Shown here: positions 8,587-13,347 of the stretch, one piece after another
Layout: each line of letters begins with the position of its first letter
Position numbering within the stretch: position 1 is the first letter of the stretch
Assembly: GCA_017521875.1 (NCBI GenBank)
Contig: JAFXBH010000261.1
Coordinates: forward strand, 1-13,347
Length of the DNA stretch: 13,347 nucleotides
Direction: 5' to 3'
Source: Oscillospiraceae bacterium
Lineage (GTDB): Bacteria; Bacillota; Clostridia; Oscillospirales; Oscillospiraceae
The notes under the pieces: model-generated
What the model was told of the DNA's origin: nothing
Database searches by the model: none
Seen by the model: only the letters and a program-made list of their open reading frames with translations
Program-made: the position numbers and the translations under genes

Positions 8587-8748
8587 GGGTTATACAACTC
8601 GCGGTTCCACTCTCATTTATCACTTGAATACAAATTCGCTCCCGGACGCACATTCCCAAAATCGACACCGTTCAGGCTTGCAGCCAACGACCCGAACTCT
8701 CTGCAGGATTGATAGTGGTACTATTTCCGTTCATAGCGATATTAAACT
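8554..8748 (-). promoter_or_regulatory. Cysteine-specific T-box riboswitch in the cysS leader
   Basis: The minus-strand leader has the hallmarks of a T-box. Stem I closes with CGCT (8738-8735) paired to AGCG (8640-8637), then CGGA (8729-8726) paired to TCCG (8646-8643). Between them lies an AGTA-containing specifier loop facing TGC at 8650-8648, a cysteine codon. The T-box sequence AGAGTGGAACCGCG lies at 8613-8600. In the antiterminator AGAG pairs with CTCT and GCG with CGC around the TGGAACC bulge. The TGGA in the bulge complements UCCA, as expected for tRNA-Cys with discriminator U. Uncharged tRNA-Cys should stabilise the antiterminator and allow transcription of cysS and the genes behind it; charged tRNA leaves the terminator. 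The specifier codon, the discriminator base and the downstream gene agree, so the amino acid call is firm. Pairings were found by eye. Confidence 0.93.
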
Positions 8749-8754
8749 ATAGAT

Positions 8755-8784
8755 ATTCTACCATCTATATACTGTGTTTGTCAA
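8755..8784 (-). promoter_or_regulatory. Sigma-A promoter of the T-box/cysS operon
   Basis: Minus-strand TTGACA (8784-8779, perfect consensus) and TAGAAT (8760-8755) are separated by 18 bases. Transcription would begin around 8748, just before the 5' arm of T-box stem I. The -35 box lies back to back with that of the divergent phosphohexomutase promoter, 10 bases away. Confidence 0.8.
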
Positions 8785-8794
8785 GAATCTCTCA

Positions 8795-8823
8795 TTGATT
8801 CCTAAAGTGTTTTGTGCTATAAT
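8795..8823 (+). promoter_or_regulatory. Sigma-A promoter of the phosphohexomutase gene
   Basis: TTGATT (8795-8800) and a perfect TATAAT (8818-8823) are 17 bases apart, with an extended -10 TGC at 8815-8817. Start of transcription is expected near 8830, giving a leader of about 30 bases that contains the GGAGG at 8848-8852. Confidence 0.8.
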
Positions 8824-8859
8824 GGAAAAGAAATATAAATACTTTACGGAGGATATCAT

Positions 8860-10365
8860 ATGGATTACAGCAAACTACAAAACGGCAGCGACATTCGTGG
8901 CGTTGCGCTGGAAGGCATTGAAGGTCAGCATATTAACCTGACAGAATCTGCTTGCAAGGATATCGGCAGAGGTTTTTCTCTGTGGTTAATAAAGAAAACC
9001 GGCAAATCCAGCGGTTTGCGTGTTGCGGTTGGTCGTGATTCCCGTCTGTCCGGCGAGACCCTGTGCACCTGGATTTGCAACGCTATGGTACAGCAGGGCT
9101 TGGAAGTCACCGACTTTGGTATGGCAAGCACTCCTGCTATGTTTATGTCCACTGTAACGGAAGGCTATGAATTTGACGGTTCTGTGATGATCACCGCCAG
9201 TCACCTGCCCTTTAACCGGAACGGTTTTAAGTTTTTCACTGCTGAAGGCGGTCTTGAAAAGGGCGATATCAAGCAGATTCTGGAATATGCTGCTGGCGAT
9301 TGCACCACAAATCTCGCAGCCGGAACGCTGATTTCCGGCTCCTTCATGGATACATACGCTAACATCCTTGCTAACAAGATCCGCTCCGCTACCGGCGAAG
9401 AAAAGCCCCTGGAAGGATTCCGTATTGTCGTGGATGCCGGTAACGGTGCAGGCGGTTTTTATGTGGACAAAGTGTTGAAACCGCTGGGCGCAAACACCGA
9501 AGGCAGTCGCTATTTGGACCCTGATGGAAGTTTTCCCAACCACATTCCCAATCCAGAAGACAAAACTGCAATGGCAGCCATCACCGAATCCGTAAAACTT
9601 GCCAATGCAGATTTGGGTATTATTTTCGATACGGATGTTGACCGCGCCGGCGCCGTTCTATCCGATGGCAGTGAACTGAACAGAAACCGCATTATCGCTA
9701 TGCTTTCTGCTATTTTGCTGCGGGAATACCCTGGCACTACTATTGTAACAGACTCCATCACCTCAACAGGTCTTGCCAAGTTCATTGAGGAAAAGGGCGG
9801 TATCCATCACCGCTTTAAGAGAGGTTACCGCAATGTAATCAACGAGTCTATCCGCCTCAACAGCCTGGGACAGGATAGTCAGTTGGCTATCGAAACCTCC
9901 GGCCACGGCGCACTGAAGGAAAATTACTTCCTGGATGATGGTGCATATCTGGTTACCAAACTGCTGATCGAACTTGCTCGTGGCAAGAAGGAAGGCTACA
10001 CATTGGAATCTCTGATTTCTTCCTTGGAAGAGCCTGCAGAAAGTGTTGAATTCAGAATGAATATTCTGCTCGACGATTTCAAAGAATACGGCCAGAAGGT
10101 CATTGACGAACTGACTGCTTATGCCCAAAGTCAAGCAGGCTGGAGCCTTGCTCCCAGCAATTACGAAGGTGTTCGCGTCAATCTTGATGCAGAACACGGA
10201 GATGGTTGGTTCTTGCTACGGCTTTCCCTCCACGATCCCCTGCTGCCTTTGAACATCGAAAGCAACTCTGTTGGCGGCGCAAAGAAGATTGCATCCGAAC
10301 TGGCTGGTTTTATTGCAAATTACGATAAACTGGATGCGCAGAAACTGATGGACTTTGCAAAATAA
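8860..10365 (+). CDS. Phosphomannomutase/phosphoglucomutase (alpha-D-phosphohexomutase)
   Basis: 501 residues, somewhat longer than the 445-465 of typical GlmM or PMM/PGM enzymes. The family moves phosphate between C1 and C6 of hexoses via a phosphoserine. The four domains can be followed by their motifs: N-terminal GSDIRG and VGRDSRLSG, the active-site loop TASHLPFNRNG with phospho-acceptor S114, the metal loop DTDVDR (257-262), the sugar-binding loop ETSGH (345-349) inside ETSGHGALKENYFLDDG, and a C-terminal phosphate-binding domain with RLSLHDPLLPLNIES. The GSDIRG start and ETSGH loop argue against GlmM. Whether mannose or glucose phosphate is preferred cannot be read. ATG 8860 is preceded by ACGGAGG at good spacing. 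It is a single-gene unit with its own promoter and terminator, divergent from the cysS operon. Product sugars would feed glycogen, exopolysaccharide or nucleotide-sugar synthesis, but no such gene is adjacent. Confidence 0.9.
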   Translation: MDYSKLQNGSDIRGVALEGIEGQHINLTESACKDIGRGFSLWLIKKTGKSSGLRVAVGRDSRLSGETLCTWICNAMVQQGLEVTDFGMASTPAMFMSTVTEGYEFDGSVMITASHLPFNRNGFKFFTAEGGLEKGDIKQILEYAAGDCTTNLAAGTLISGSFMDTYANILANKIRSATGEEKPLEGFRIVVDAGNGAGGFYVDKVLKPLGANTEGSRYLDPDGSFPNHIPNPEDKTAMAAITESVKLANADLGIIFDTDVDRAGAVLSDGSELNRNRIIAMLSAILLREYPGTTIVTDSITSTGLAKFIEEKGGIHHRFKRGYRNVINESIRLNSLGQDSQLAIETSGHGALKENYFLDDGAYLVTKLLIELARGKKEGYTLESLISSLEEPAESVEFRMNILLDDFKEYGQKVIDELTAYAQSQAGWSLAPSNYEGVRVNLDAEHGDGWFLLRLSLHDPLLPLNIESNSVGGAKKIASELAGFIANYDKLDAQKLMDFAK

Positions 10366-10371
10366 TATAAT

Positions 10372-10406
10372 TTGCCCACGCCGAACTCCGGTGTGGGCAA
10401 TTCTTA
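10372..10406. terminator. Bidirectional terminator between the phosphohexomutase and NUDIX genes
   Basis: TTGCCCACGCCG (10372-10383) pairs with CGGTGTGGGCAA (10389-10400) in a 12-bp stem with one G-U pair and a 5-base loop. TTCTTAT follows on the plus strand and a TTATATTATT stretch follows on the minus strand. It sits between the converging stops at 10365 and 10404. Confidence 0.85.
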
Positions 10407-10868
10407 TCTGTTAACAAACCAATCTTCCACAATATCACTATGAGTAACTACAATCTCTATATCTTTCAATTCCTCTTTGGAGAAAAAACGCAATTCCTTG
10501 GATTCACTGCTAATCCGAAAAACTGGCTCTTCTTGCAATGCAATTTCATACACTACAATCACCATACGCCAGACACTTCCGTCACGGTAGGCTGCAATTC
10601 TGCCCGGCTCACCATATACATCTAATTTTTTAAATCGATCTTTAGAAATTCGTATCCCTAACTCTTCATATATTTCCCGGGAAATTGCCTGTAAGGGCGA
10701 TTCACATTTCTTAACTCCACCCCCAATAAGTCCCCATGTATCACTATCGCGGCGCTTTTCCAGCAGTATTTTATTTTGATAGGTTAATATCACATTTGCT
10801 CCTAAATGCGCCCGTTGTGTAGTCTTCGGTGGATTGGGATGGCCACGATAAAATGTAACAATAGACAT
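10404..10868 (-). CDS. NUDIX hydrolase
   Basis: 154 residues. A perfect Nudix box spans G50-I72 (GGVKKCE, seven residues, then REIYEELGI), with the catalytic REUxEE glutamates at E65, E68 and E69. The strand before it, VILTYQNKILLEKRRDSDTWGLIGGG, is typical of the MutT-like fold. Members hydrolyse nucleoside diphosphates linked to another group (damaged dNTPs, ADP-ribose, nucleotide sugars and others). The substrate cannot be told here. The N-terminal RGHPNPPK stretch before the fold is unusual and I do not recognise it. ATG 10868 follows AAGGAG with 7-base spacing. It is a single gene with its own promoter, divergent from the HAD phosphatase and convergent with the phosphohexomutase. Confidence 0.9.
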   Translation of the reverse strand: MSIVTFYRGHPNPPKTTQRAHLGANVILTYQNKILLEKRRDSDTWGLIGGGVKKCESPLQAISREIYEELGIRISKDRFKKLDVYGEPGRIAAYRDGSVWRMVIVVYEIALQEEPVFRISSESKELRFFSKEELKDIEIVVTHSDIVEDWFVNR

Positions 10869-10901
10869 ATTGGCTCTCCTTAATGAAACATTCGTATAGA
10901 T

Positions 10902-10930
10902 TTTATATCATAAGTAAGGCTATCACGCAA
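10902..10930 (-). promoter_or_regulatory. Probable promoter of the NUDIX gene
   Basis: Minus-strand TTGCGT (10930-10925) and TATAAA (10907-10902) are 17 bases apart, with an extended -10 TGA immediately before the -10 box. Transcription would start near 10895, about 27 bases before the ATG. Confidence 0.6.
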
Positions 10931-10954
10931 GTATTCCCTTCCCAAAAGTTTCAG

Positions 10955-10983
10955 TTGCGGCCGAAACAGCCATTTGATATAAT
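10955..10983 (+). promoter_or_regulatory. Probable promoter of the HAD phosphatase gene
   Basis: A perfect TATAAT (10978-10983) with an extended TGA before it lies 17 bases after TTGCGG (10955-10960). Start near 10990 gives a leader of about 25 bases. The -35 box is 24 bases from the divergent NUDIX -35 box. Confidence 0.6.
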
Positions 10984-11014
10984 GACATAAAACAACAAAA
11001 GTTGAGGGATCTTT

Positions 11015-11695
11015 ATGTTAAAATATCCTTGTCTGGTACTTGACCACGATGATACAGTTGTACAAAGTGAGAAGACCATCGGCTACCCTTTTTTCTGTAA
11101 AATTTTAAGTCAATTTCGGCCTGGAGCGACCATCAGTTTCAAAGACTATGTTCACGACTGTCATAATTATGGCTTTGCAGAAATGTGCTCCCGTCGTTTT
11201 CAATTCACACCCGAGGAACAACACGAAGAATATGTCGGTTGGATGAACTATATCAAAACAAATATCCCCGCACCCTTCCCCGGAATTAAAGATGTAATTT
11301 GTAAGCAAAAACAAGAAAGCGGCCTTATATGTGTAGTATCCCATTCCAGTATTGAAAATATTACCCGGGATTACGATGTGCATTTTGGCGTTCAGCCCGA
11401 TGCAATTTACGGCTGGGACTTACCGGAACACCAAAGAAAACCCAATCCGTATCCCCTGCAGGATATTATGGAAAAATATAATCTGAATTCCAAGGAAATT
11501 TTGGTTGTTGACGATATGAAACTGGCATGGCATATGGCGCAACCCGTAGGCGTAGAAATTGCCTTTGCCGGCTGGGGAAAACTGGAATTTCCGGAACTTT
11601 CAGCAGAGATGTCCTCGATTTGCAATTACACCTTCCATTCTCCTCAGGAACTATATCAGTTTTTGTTTGAGCAGCACTTGACACCTATGGTATAA
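11015..11695 (+). CDS. HAD-superfamily phosphatase
   Basis: 226 residues with all four HAD motifs in order. Motif I is LDHDDTVV with nucleophile D10 and acid/base D12, motif II is VVSHSS with S109, motif III has K142 in HQRKPNP, and motif IV is VVDD with D166 and D167. The helical insert between motifs I and II (about residues 20-95) makes it a C1-cap HAD resembling phosphoglycolate phosphatase and beta-phosphoglucomutase. The family includes small-molecule phosphatases and some mutases; the DHDDT version of motif I and the EYVGWMNYIK cap do not let me name the substrate. ATG 11015 follows a modest GAGGG site. It stands alone behind its own promoter. Its stop codon overlaps the -10 box of smpB. 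Confidence 0.85.
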   Translation: MLKYPCLVLDHDDTVVQSEKTIGYPFFCKILSQFRPGATISFKDYVHDCHNYGFAEMCSRRFQFTPEEQHEEYVGWMNYIKTNIPAPFPGIKDVICKQKQESGLICVVSHSSIENITRDYDVHFGVQPDAIYGWDLPEHQRKPNPYPLQDIMEKYNLNSKEILVVDDMKLAWHMAQPVGVEIAFAGWGKLEFPELSAEMSSICNYTFHSPQELYQFLFEQHLTPMV

Positions 11696-11696
11696 T
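11667..11696 (+). promoter_or_regulatory. Probable smpB promoter overlapping the end of the HAD gene
   Basis: A perfect TATAAT at 11691-11696 includes the TAA stop of the upstream gene, and TGG (11688-11690) gives an extended -10. A weak -35 TTGAGC at 11667-11672 lies 18 bases upstream. Start near 11703 leaves a very short leader before the AAAGGAGG at 11714-11721. Confidence 0.55.
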
Positions 11697-11720
11697 AGCA
11701 CATGAATCTATACAAAGGAG

Positions 11721-12191
11721 GTGGTACATCTGGAAAAGGAAAGCATAAAAGTTCTGGCCCGAAATCGCGAGGCTTATCACGAATATTTTGTTGAAGAAGA
11801 AATGGAAGCCGGCATCGAGTTGCGGGGTACAGAAGTAAAATCTGTTCGCCAAGGAACACTGAATCTAAAAGATGCATGGTGTGGTATCAAAGATGGCGAA
11901 CTGATCGTCAACCAGATGCACATCTCCCCATATGAACAGGGCAATCGTTTTAACCCCGATCCCAGAAGACCTCGTCGTTTATTGATGCATCGGCGAGAGA
12001 TTATGCGACTTTTCGGCAAAGTCAAACAGGACGGCTATGCTCTCATTCCCCTGTCTGTCTACCTGAAGGGCAGTTTGGTGAAGGTGAAAGTTGGCCTGTG
12101 CAAAGGCAAAAAACTTTATGACAAACGACAATCTGCGGCCGAGCGGGATGCCAAGCGTCAAATCGACCGTGCAATGAAGGAGAGATATTAA
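11721..12191 (+). CDS. smpB: SsrA-binding protein SmpB
   Basis: Up to 156 residues. SmpB binds the tRNA-like end of tmRNA and brings it to stalled ribosomes for trans-translation. Seen: [15 protein letters not shown] at the start, the conserved GTEVKS in [30 protein letters not shown], the [10 protein letters not shown] segment, and the basic tail [24 protein letters not shown] that inserts into the mRNA channel. Start choice is uncertain. The coordinate given is the GTG at 11721, but that codon overlaps the ribosome binding site AAAGGAGG (11714-11721) itself and has no site upstream. The in-frame CTG at 11730 is 8 bases after GGAGG and gives a 153-residue protein of standard length, so CTG is more likely the true start. 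The cyclophilin gene follows after 2 bases, and ssrA lies beyond it, consistent with a shared role. Confidence 0.95.
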   Translation: MVHLEKESIKVLARNREAYHEYFVEEEMEAGIELRGTEVKSVRQGTLNLKDAWCGIKDGELIVNQMHISPYEQGNRFNPDPRRPRRLLMHRREIMRLFGKVKQDGYALIPLSVYLKGSLVKVKVGLCKGKKLYDKRQSAAERDAKRQIDRAMKERY

Positions 12192-12193
12192 TT

Positions 12194-12730
12194 ATGAATC
12201 CTACTTTTAAAATCACTATGGAAAACGGCGGCGTAATTGAGGGTGAACTGTACCCTGAAATTGCTCCCCAGAGTGTTTACAATTTCATCGACCTGGCGAA
12301 CCACAACTTCTACGATGGACTGATCTTTCATAGAGTTATTCCCGGATTTATGATCCAAGGTGGTTGTCCGGAAGGTACCGGAATGGGCGGCCCCGGCTAC
12401 TGCATTAAAGGTGAGTTTTTCTTCAACGGTATTAAGAATGACTTACGGCATAAGCGGGGCGTACTTTCCATGGCAAGAAGCCAATCTCCCAACTCTGCCG
12501 GATCTCAGTTCTTTATTATGCATCAGGATGCCAAGCATCTGGATGGTCAGTATGCTGCTTTTGGCAAAGTAACATCCGGCATGGATGTAGTTGATGCCAT
12601 TGCTGCTACCAAAACCGGAATGATGGATCGTCCTGAAACAGAACAAAAAATTGCATCTATCACTGTGGATACTCATGGTGAAACCTATCCTGAACCCAAG
12701 AAACTTTCCGATCCCTATGGTCGTTTCTGA
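12194..12730 (+). CDS. Cyclophilin-type peptidyl-prolyl cis-trans isomerase
   Basis: 178 residues, a single cyclophilin domain without signal peptide or membrane segment, so cytoplasmic. It catalyses cis-trans isomerisation of X-Pro bonds during folding. Seen: FHRVIPGFMIQGG with catalytic R47, SMARSQSPNSAGSQFFI, which carries the substrate-pocket Gln and Phe residues, and LDGQYAAFGKVTSGMDVVDAI. The bacterial PpiB type is closest. ATG 12194 lies 2 bases after the smpB stop, with AAGGAG at 12177-12182 inside the end of smpB, so the two are very likely one transcript. Placement between smpB and ssrA may be chance or may reflect a protein-quality-control cluster. Confidence 0.94.
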   Translation: MNPTFKITMENGGVIEGELYPEIAPQSVYNFIDLANHNFYDGLIFHRVIPGFMIQGGCPEGTGMGGPGYCIKGEFFFNGIKNDLRHKRGVLSMARSQSPNSAGSQFFIMHQDAKHLDGQYAAFGKVTSGMDVVDAIAATKTGMMDRPETEQKIASITVDTHGETYPEPKKLSDPYGRF

Positions 12731-12745
12731 TTTTATCAATTAACC

Positions 12746-12766
12746 CCGGGGTGGTTTTCACCCCGG
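12746..12766 (+). other. GC-rich hairpin between the cyclophilin gene and ssrA
   Basis: CCGGGGTG (12746-12753) pairs with CACCCCGG (12759-12766) around a GTTTT loop. Only a short TTTT follows, seven bases later (12774-12777), so it is a poor intrinsic terminator. It lies 19 bases before the tmRNA 5' end and may be a weak terminator or part of a precursor processed by RNase P. I see no convincing promoter between this hairpin and ssrA. Confidence 0.5.
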
Positions 12767-12785
12767 TACACCCTTTTCCAAATAT

Positions 12786-13133
12786 GGGGATGTACTGGTT
12801 TCGACGGGGGTAGTGAGGCTGGATAAGCGGGCCGTGGCACCTGACCACGATAAAACGGGTACTTTTTAAAATTAACTGACAACAATACTGTTGCTCTGGC
12901 TGCCTAATTAGGCGCCCATCCTCCCCGGTCTTTCCACGAGCCGGGCTAGGGTGTGATCTTAGTGGAGAACGTGCGTGCGGTAAGCTTTGCCCGCACCACG
13001 CACCATGAAGCTACCAAACGTTTCAGAGTGTTTGTTCTCGGCTGCGTAAGGGAATGTAAATAACAAACTGCGCCCGGAGAAAGTCCTTCCAAGTTGCTTT
13101 CGGACAGGGGTTCGATTCCCCTCATCTCCACCA
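12786..13133 (+). ncRNA. ssrA: Transfer-messenger RNA (tmRNA)
   Basis: 348 bases, one-piece form. The 5' end GGGGATG (12786-12792) pairs with CATCTCC (13123-13129), including a G3-U wobble that is the alanine identity element. Discriminator A and an encoded CCA follow (13130-13133). TACTGGTTTCGACGGGG is the usual tmRNA 5' signature, and GGGGTTCGATTCCCC is the T arm. CGTGG/CCACG with ACCT/GGGT just downstream fits pseudoknot 1. The tag frame ends ...DNNTVALAA then TAA at 12905-12907, and ALAA is the degradation signal. With the rule U-A-N-N-N before the resume codon, the resume codon would be GAC at 12878, so the tag would be Ala (from the charged tmRNA) plus DNNTVALAA. The resume position is inferred. 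Works with SmpB, encoded two genes upstream. Confidence 0.97.
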
Positions 13134-13141
13134 AACAAGTT

Positions 13142-13185
13142 AAAGGCGAACCCATTTCCCTTGGGAGATGGATTCGCCTTTATCG
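13142..13185 (+). terminator. Terminator of ssrA
   Basis: AAAGGCGAA (13142-13150) pairs with TTCGCCTTT (13173-13181). After one C-A mismatch the helix continues with CCAT/ATGG and further inner pairs, giving a long hairpin 8 bases after the tmRNA CCA end. TTT closes the stem, and ATCGTTTATTT follows, T-rich but broken. Confidence 0.75.
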
Positions 13186-13208
13186 TTTATTTCTAAGCAA
13201 TACATAAG

Positions 13209-13242
13209 CAACGCCACAGACGGTTTCCCGCCTGTGGCGTTG
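13209..13242. terminator. Second strong hairpin downstream of ssrA
   Basis: CAACGCCACAG (13209-13219) pairs with CTGTGGCGTTG (13232-13242), then, past one mismatch, CGG with CCG around a TTTC loop. On the plus strand TGATTTTGG follows; on the minus strand the downstream bases are only mildly T-rich. It could be a backup terminator for ssrA or the terminator of a minus-strand gene entering from the right edge. Confidence 0.55.
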
Positions 13243-13347
13243 TGATTTTGGGTATCCCTTGGTTTTATATCGTTAACGTCAATTCACTCGGTAATTTCCT
13301 TGCTATCGGTGCTCTCGGCACTCTGTTTTCTTCGGGCTTGCCATTCC
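13243..13347 (-). other. Right-edge segment, possible 3' end of a minus-strand gene
   Basis: No gene can be identified. Two minus-strand frames are open from the window edge. One gives 20 codons ending KEITE before TGA at 13286-13284, and the other gives 26 codons ending SELTLTI before TAA at 13267-13265. The hairpin at 13209-13242 would fit as the terminator of either. The fragment is too short to recognise a family, and it could equally be non-coding. Confidence 0.2.

Noticed and set aside
8567..8752. Plus-strand 61-codon open frame
   Set aside because: It lies entirely within the T-box leader read on the other strand and has no family resemblance.
8986..9543. 185-codon minus-strand open frame inside the phosphohexomutase gene
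   Set aside because: The plus strand encodes all catalytic motifs of the mutase; the antisense frame shows none.
11678..11696. Perfect TTGACA and perfect TATAAT near the end of the HAD gene
   Set aside because: They are only 7 bases apart, too close to act as one promoter. The TATAAT with its extended TGG and a weaker -35 further upstream is the better reading.
12946..13155. Minus-strand open frame beginning MGSPLTCLVEMRGIEPLSE
   Set aside because: It is the complement of the tmRNA gene and its 3' flank. Such antisense frames over ssrA are a familiar false protein call.

Overview
The window looks like chromosomal housekeeping DNA from a Gram-positive, low-to-moderate-GC member of the Bacillota, most likely class Clostridia (a gut Oscillospirales-type genome is my guess). 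The reasons are strong AGGAGG-type ribosome binding sites, a T-box riboswitch, Bacillota-style sigma-A promoters (several with extended TGn -10 boxes), a PolA whose proofreading residues are gone, and a one-piece tmRNA next to smpB. Species identity cannot be read from the sequence.

Layout, left to right. (1) 81-3098 (+): a 1005-residue membrane protein kinase with a cytoplasmic kinase domain, a long acidic linker, one membrane segment, and an outer region of about four fibronectin-III-like domains plus a C-terminal beta domain. It has its own promoter and converges on the next operon through a shared bidirectional terminator. (2) 8554-3139 (-): a tightly packed operon, cysS-polA-rimI-tsaD, whose genes are joined by a 4-nt overlap, a 0-nt gap and a 3-nt gap. 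It is preceded by a promoter and a cysteine-type T-box riboswitch, so transcription of the whole operon may respond to uncharged tRNA-Cys. (3) 8860-10365 (+): a phosphohexomutase (PMM/PGM type) transcribed divergently from the T-box promoter and ended by a bidirectional terminator. (4) 10404-10868 (-) and 11015-11695 (+): a NUDIX hydrolase and a HAD-family phosphatase, divergent, each with a promoter. (5) 11721-13133 (+): smpB, a cyclophilin-type peptidyl-prolyl isomerase and the tmRNA gene ssrA, i.e. the two core parts of trans-translation flanking a protein-folding enzyme. Terminator-like hairpins follow. The last 160 bases hold a second hairpin and possibly the end of a minus-strand gene cut by the window edge.

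Most of the window is conserved core metabolism: tRNA charging, t6A modification, DNA repair synthesis, ribosome rescue, sugar-phosphate interconversion. The least familiar element is the FN3-bearing transmembrane kinase. Other points worth a second look are the T-box that places polA, rimI and tsaD under cysteine control, a likely non-canonical CTG start for smpB, and a tmRNA tag frame that seems not to begin with an alanine codon. I see no CRISPR array, insertion sequence, rRNA, ordinary tRNA or prophage gene.
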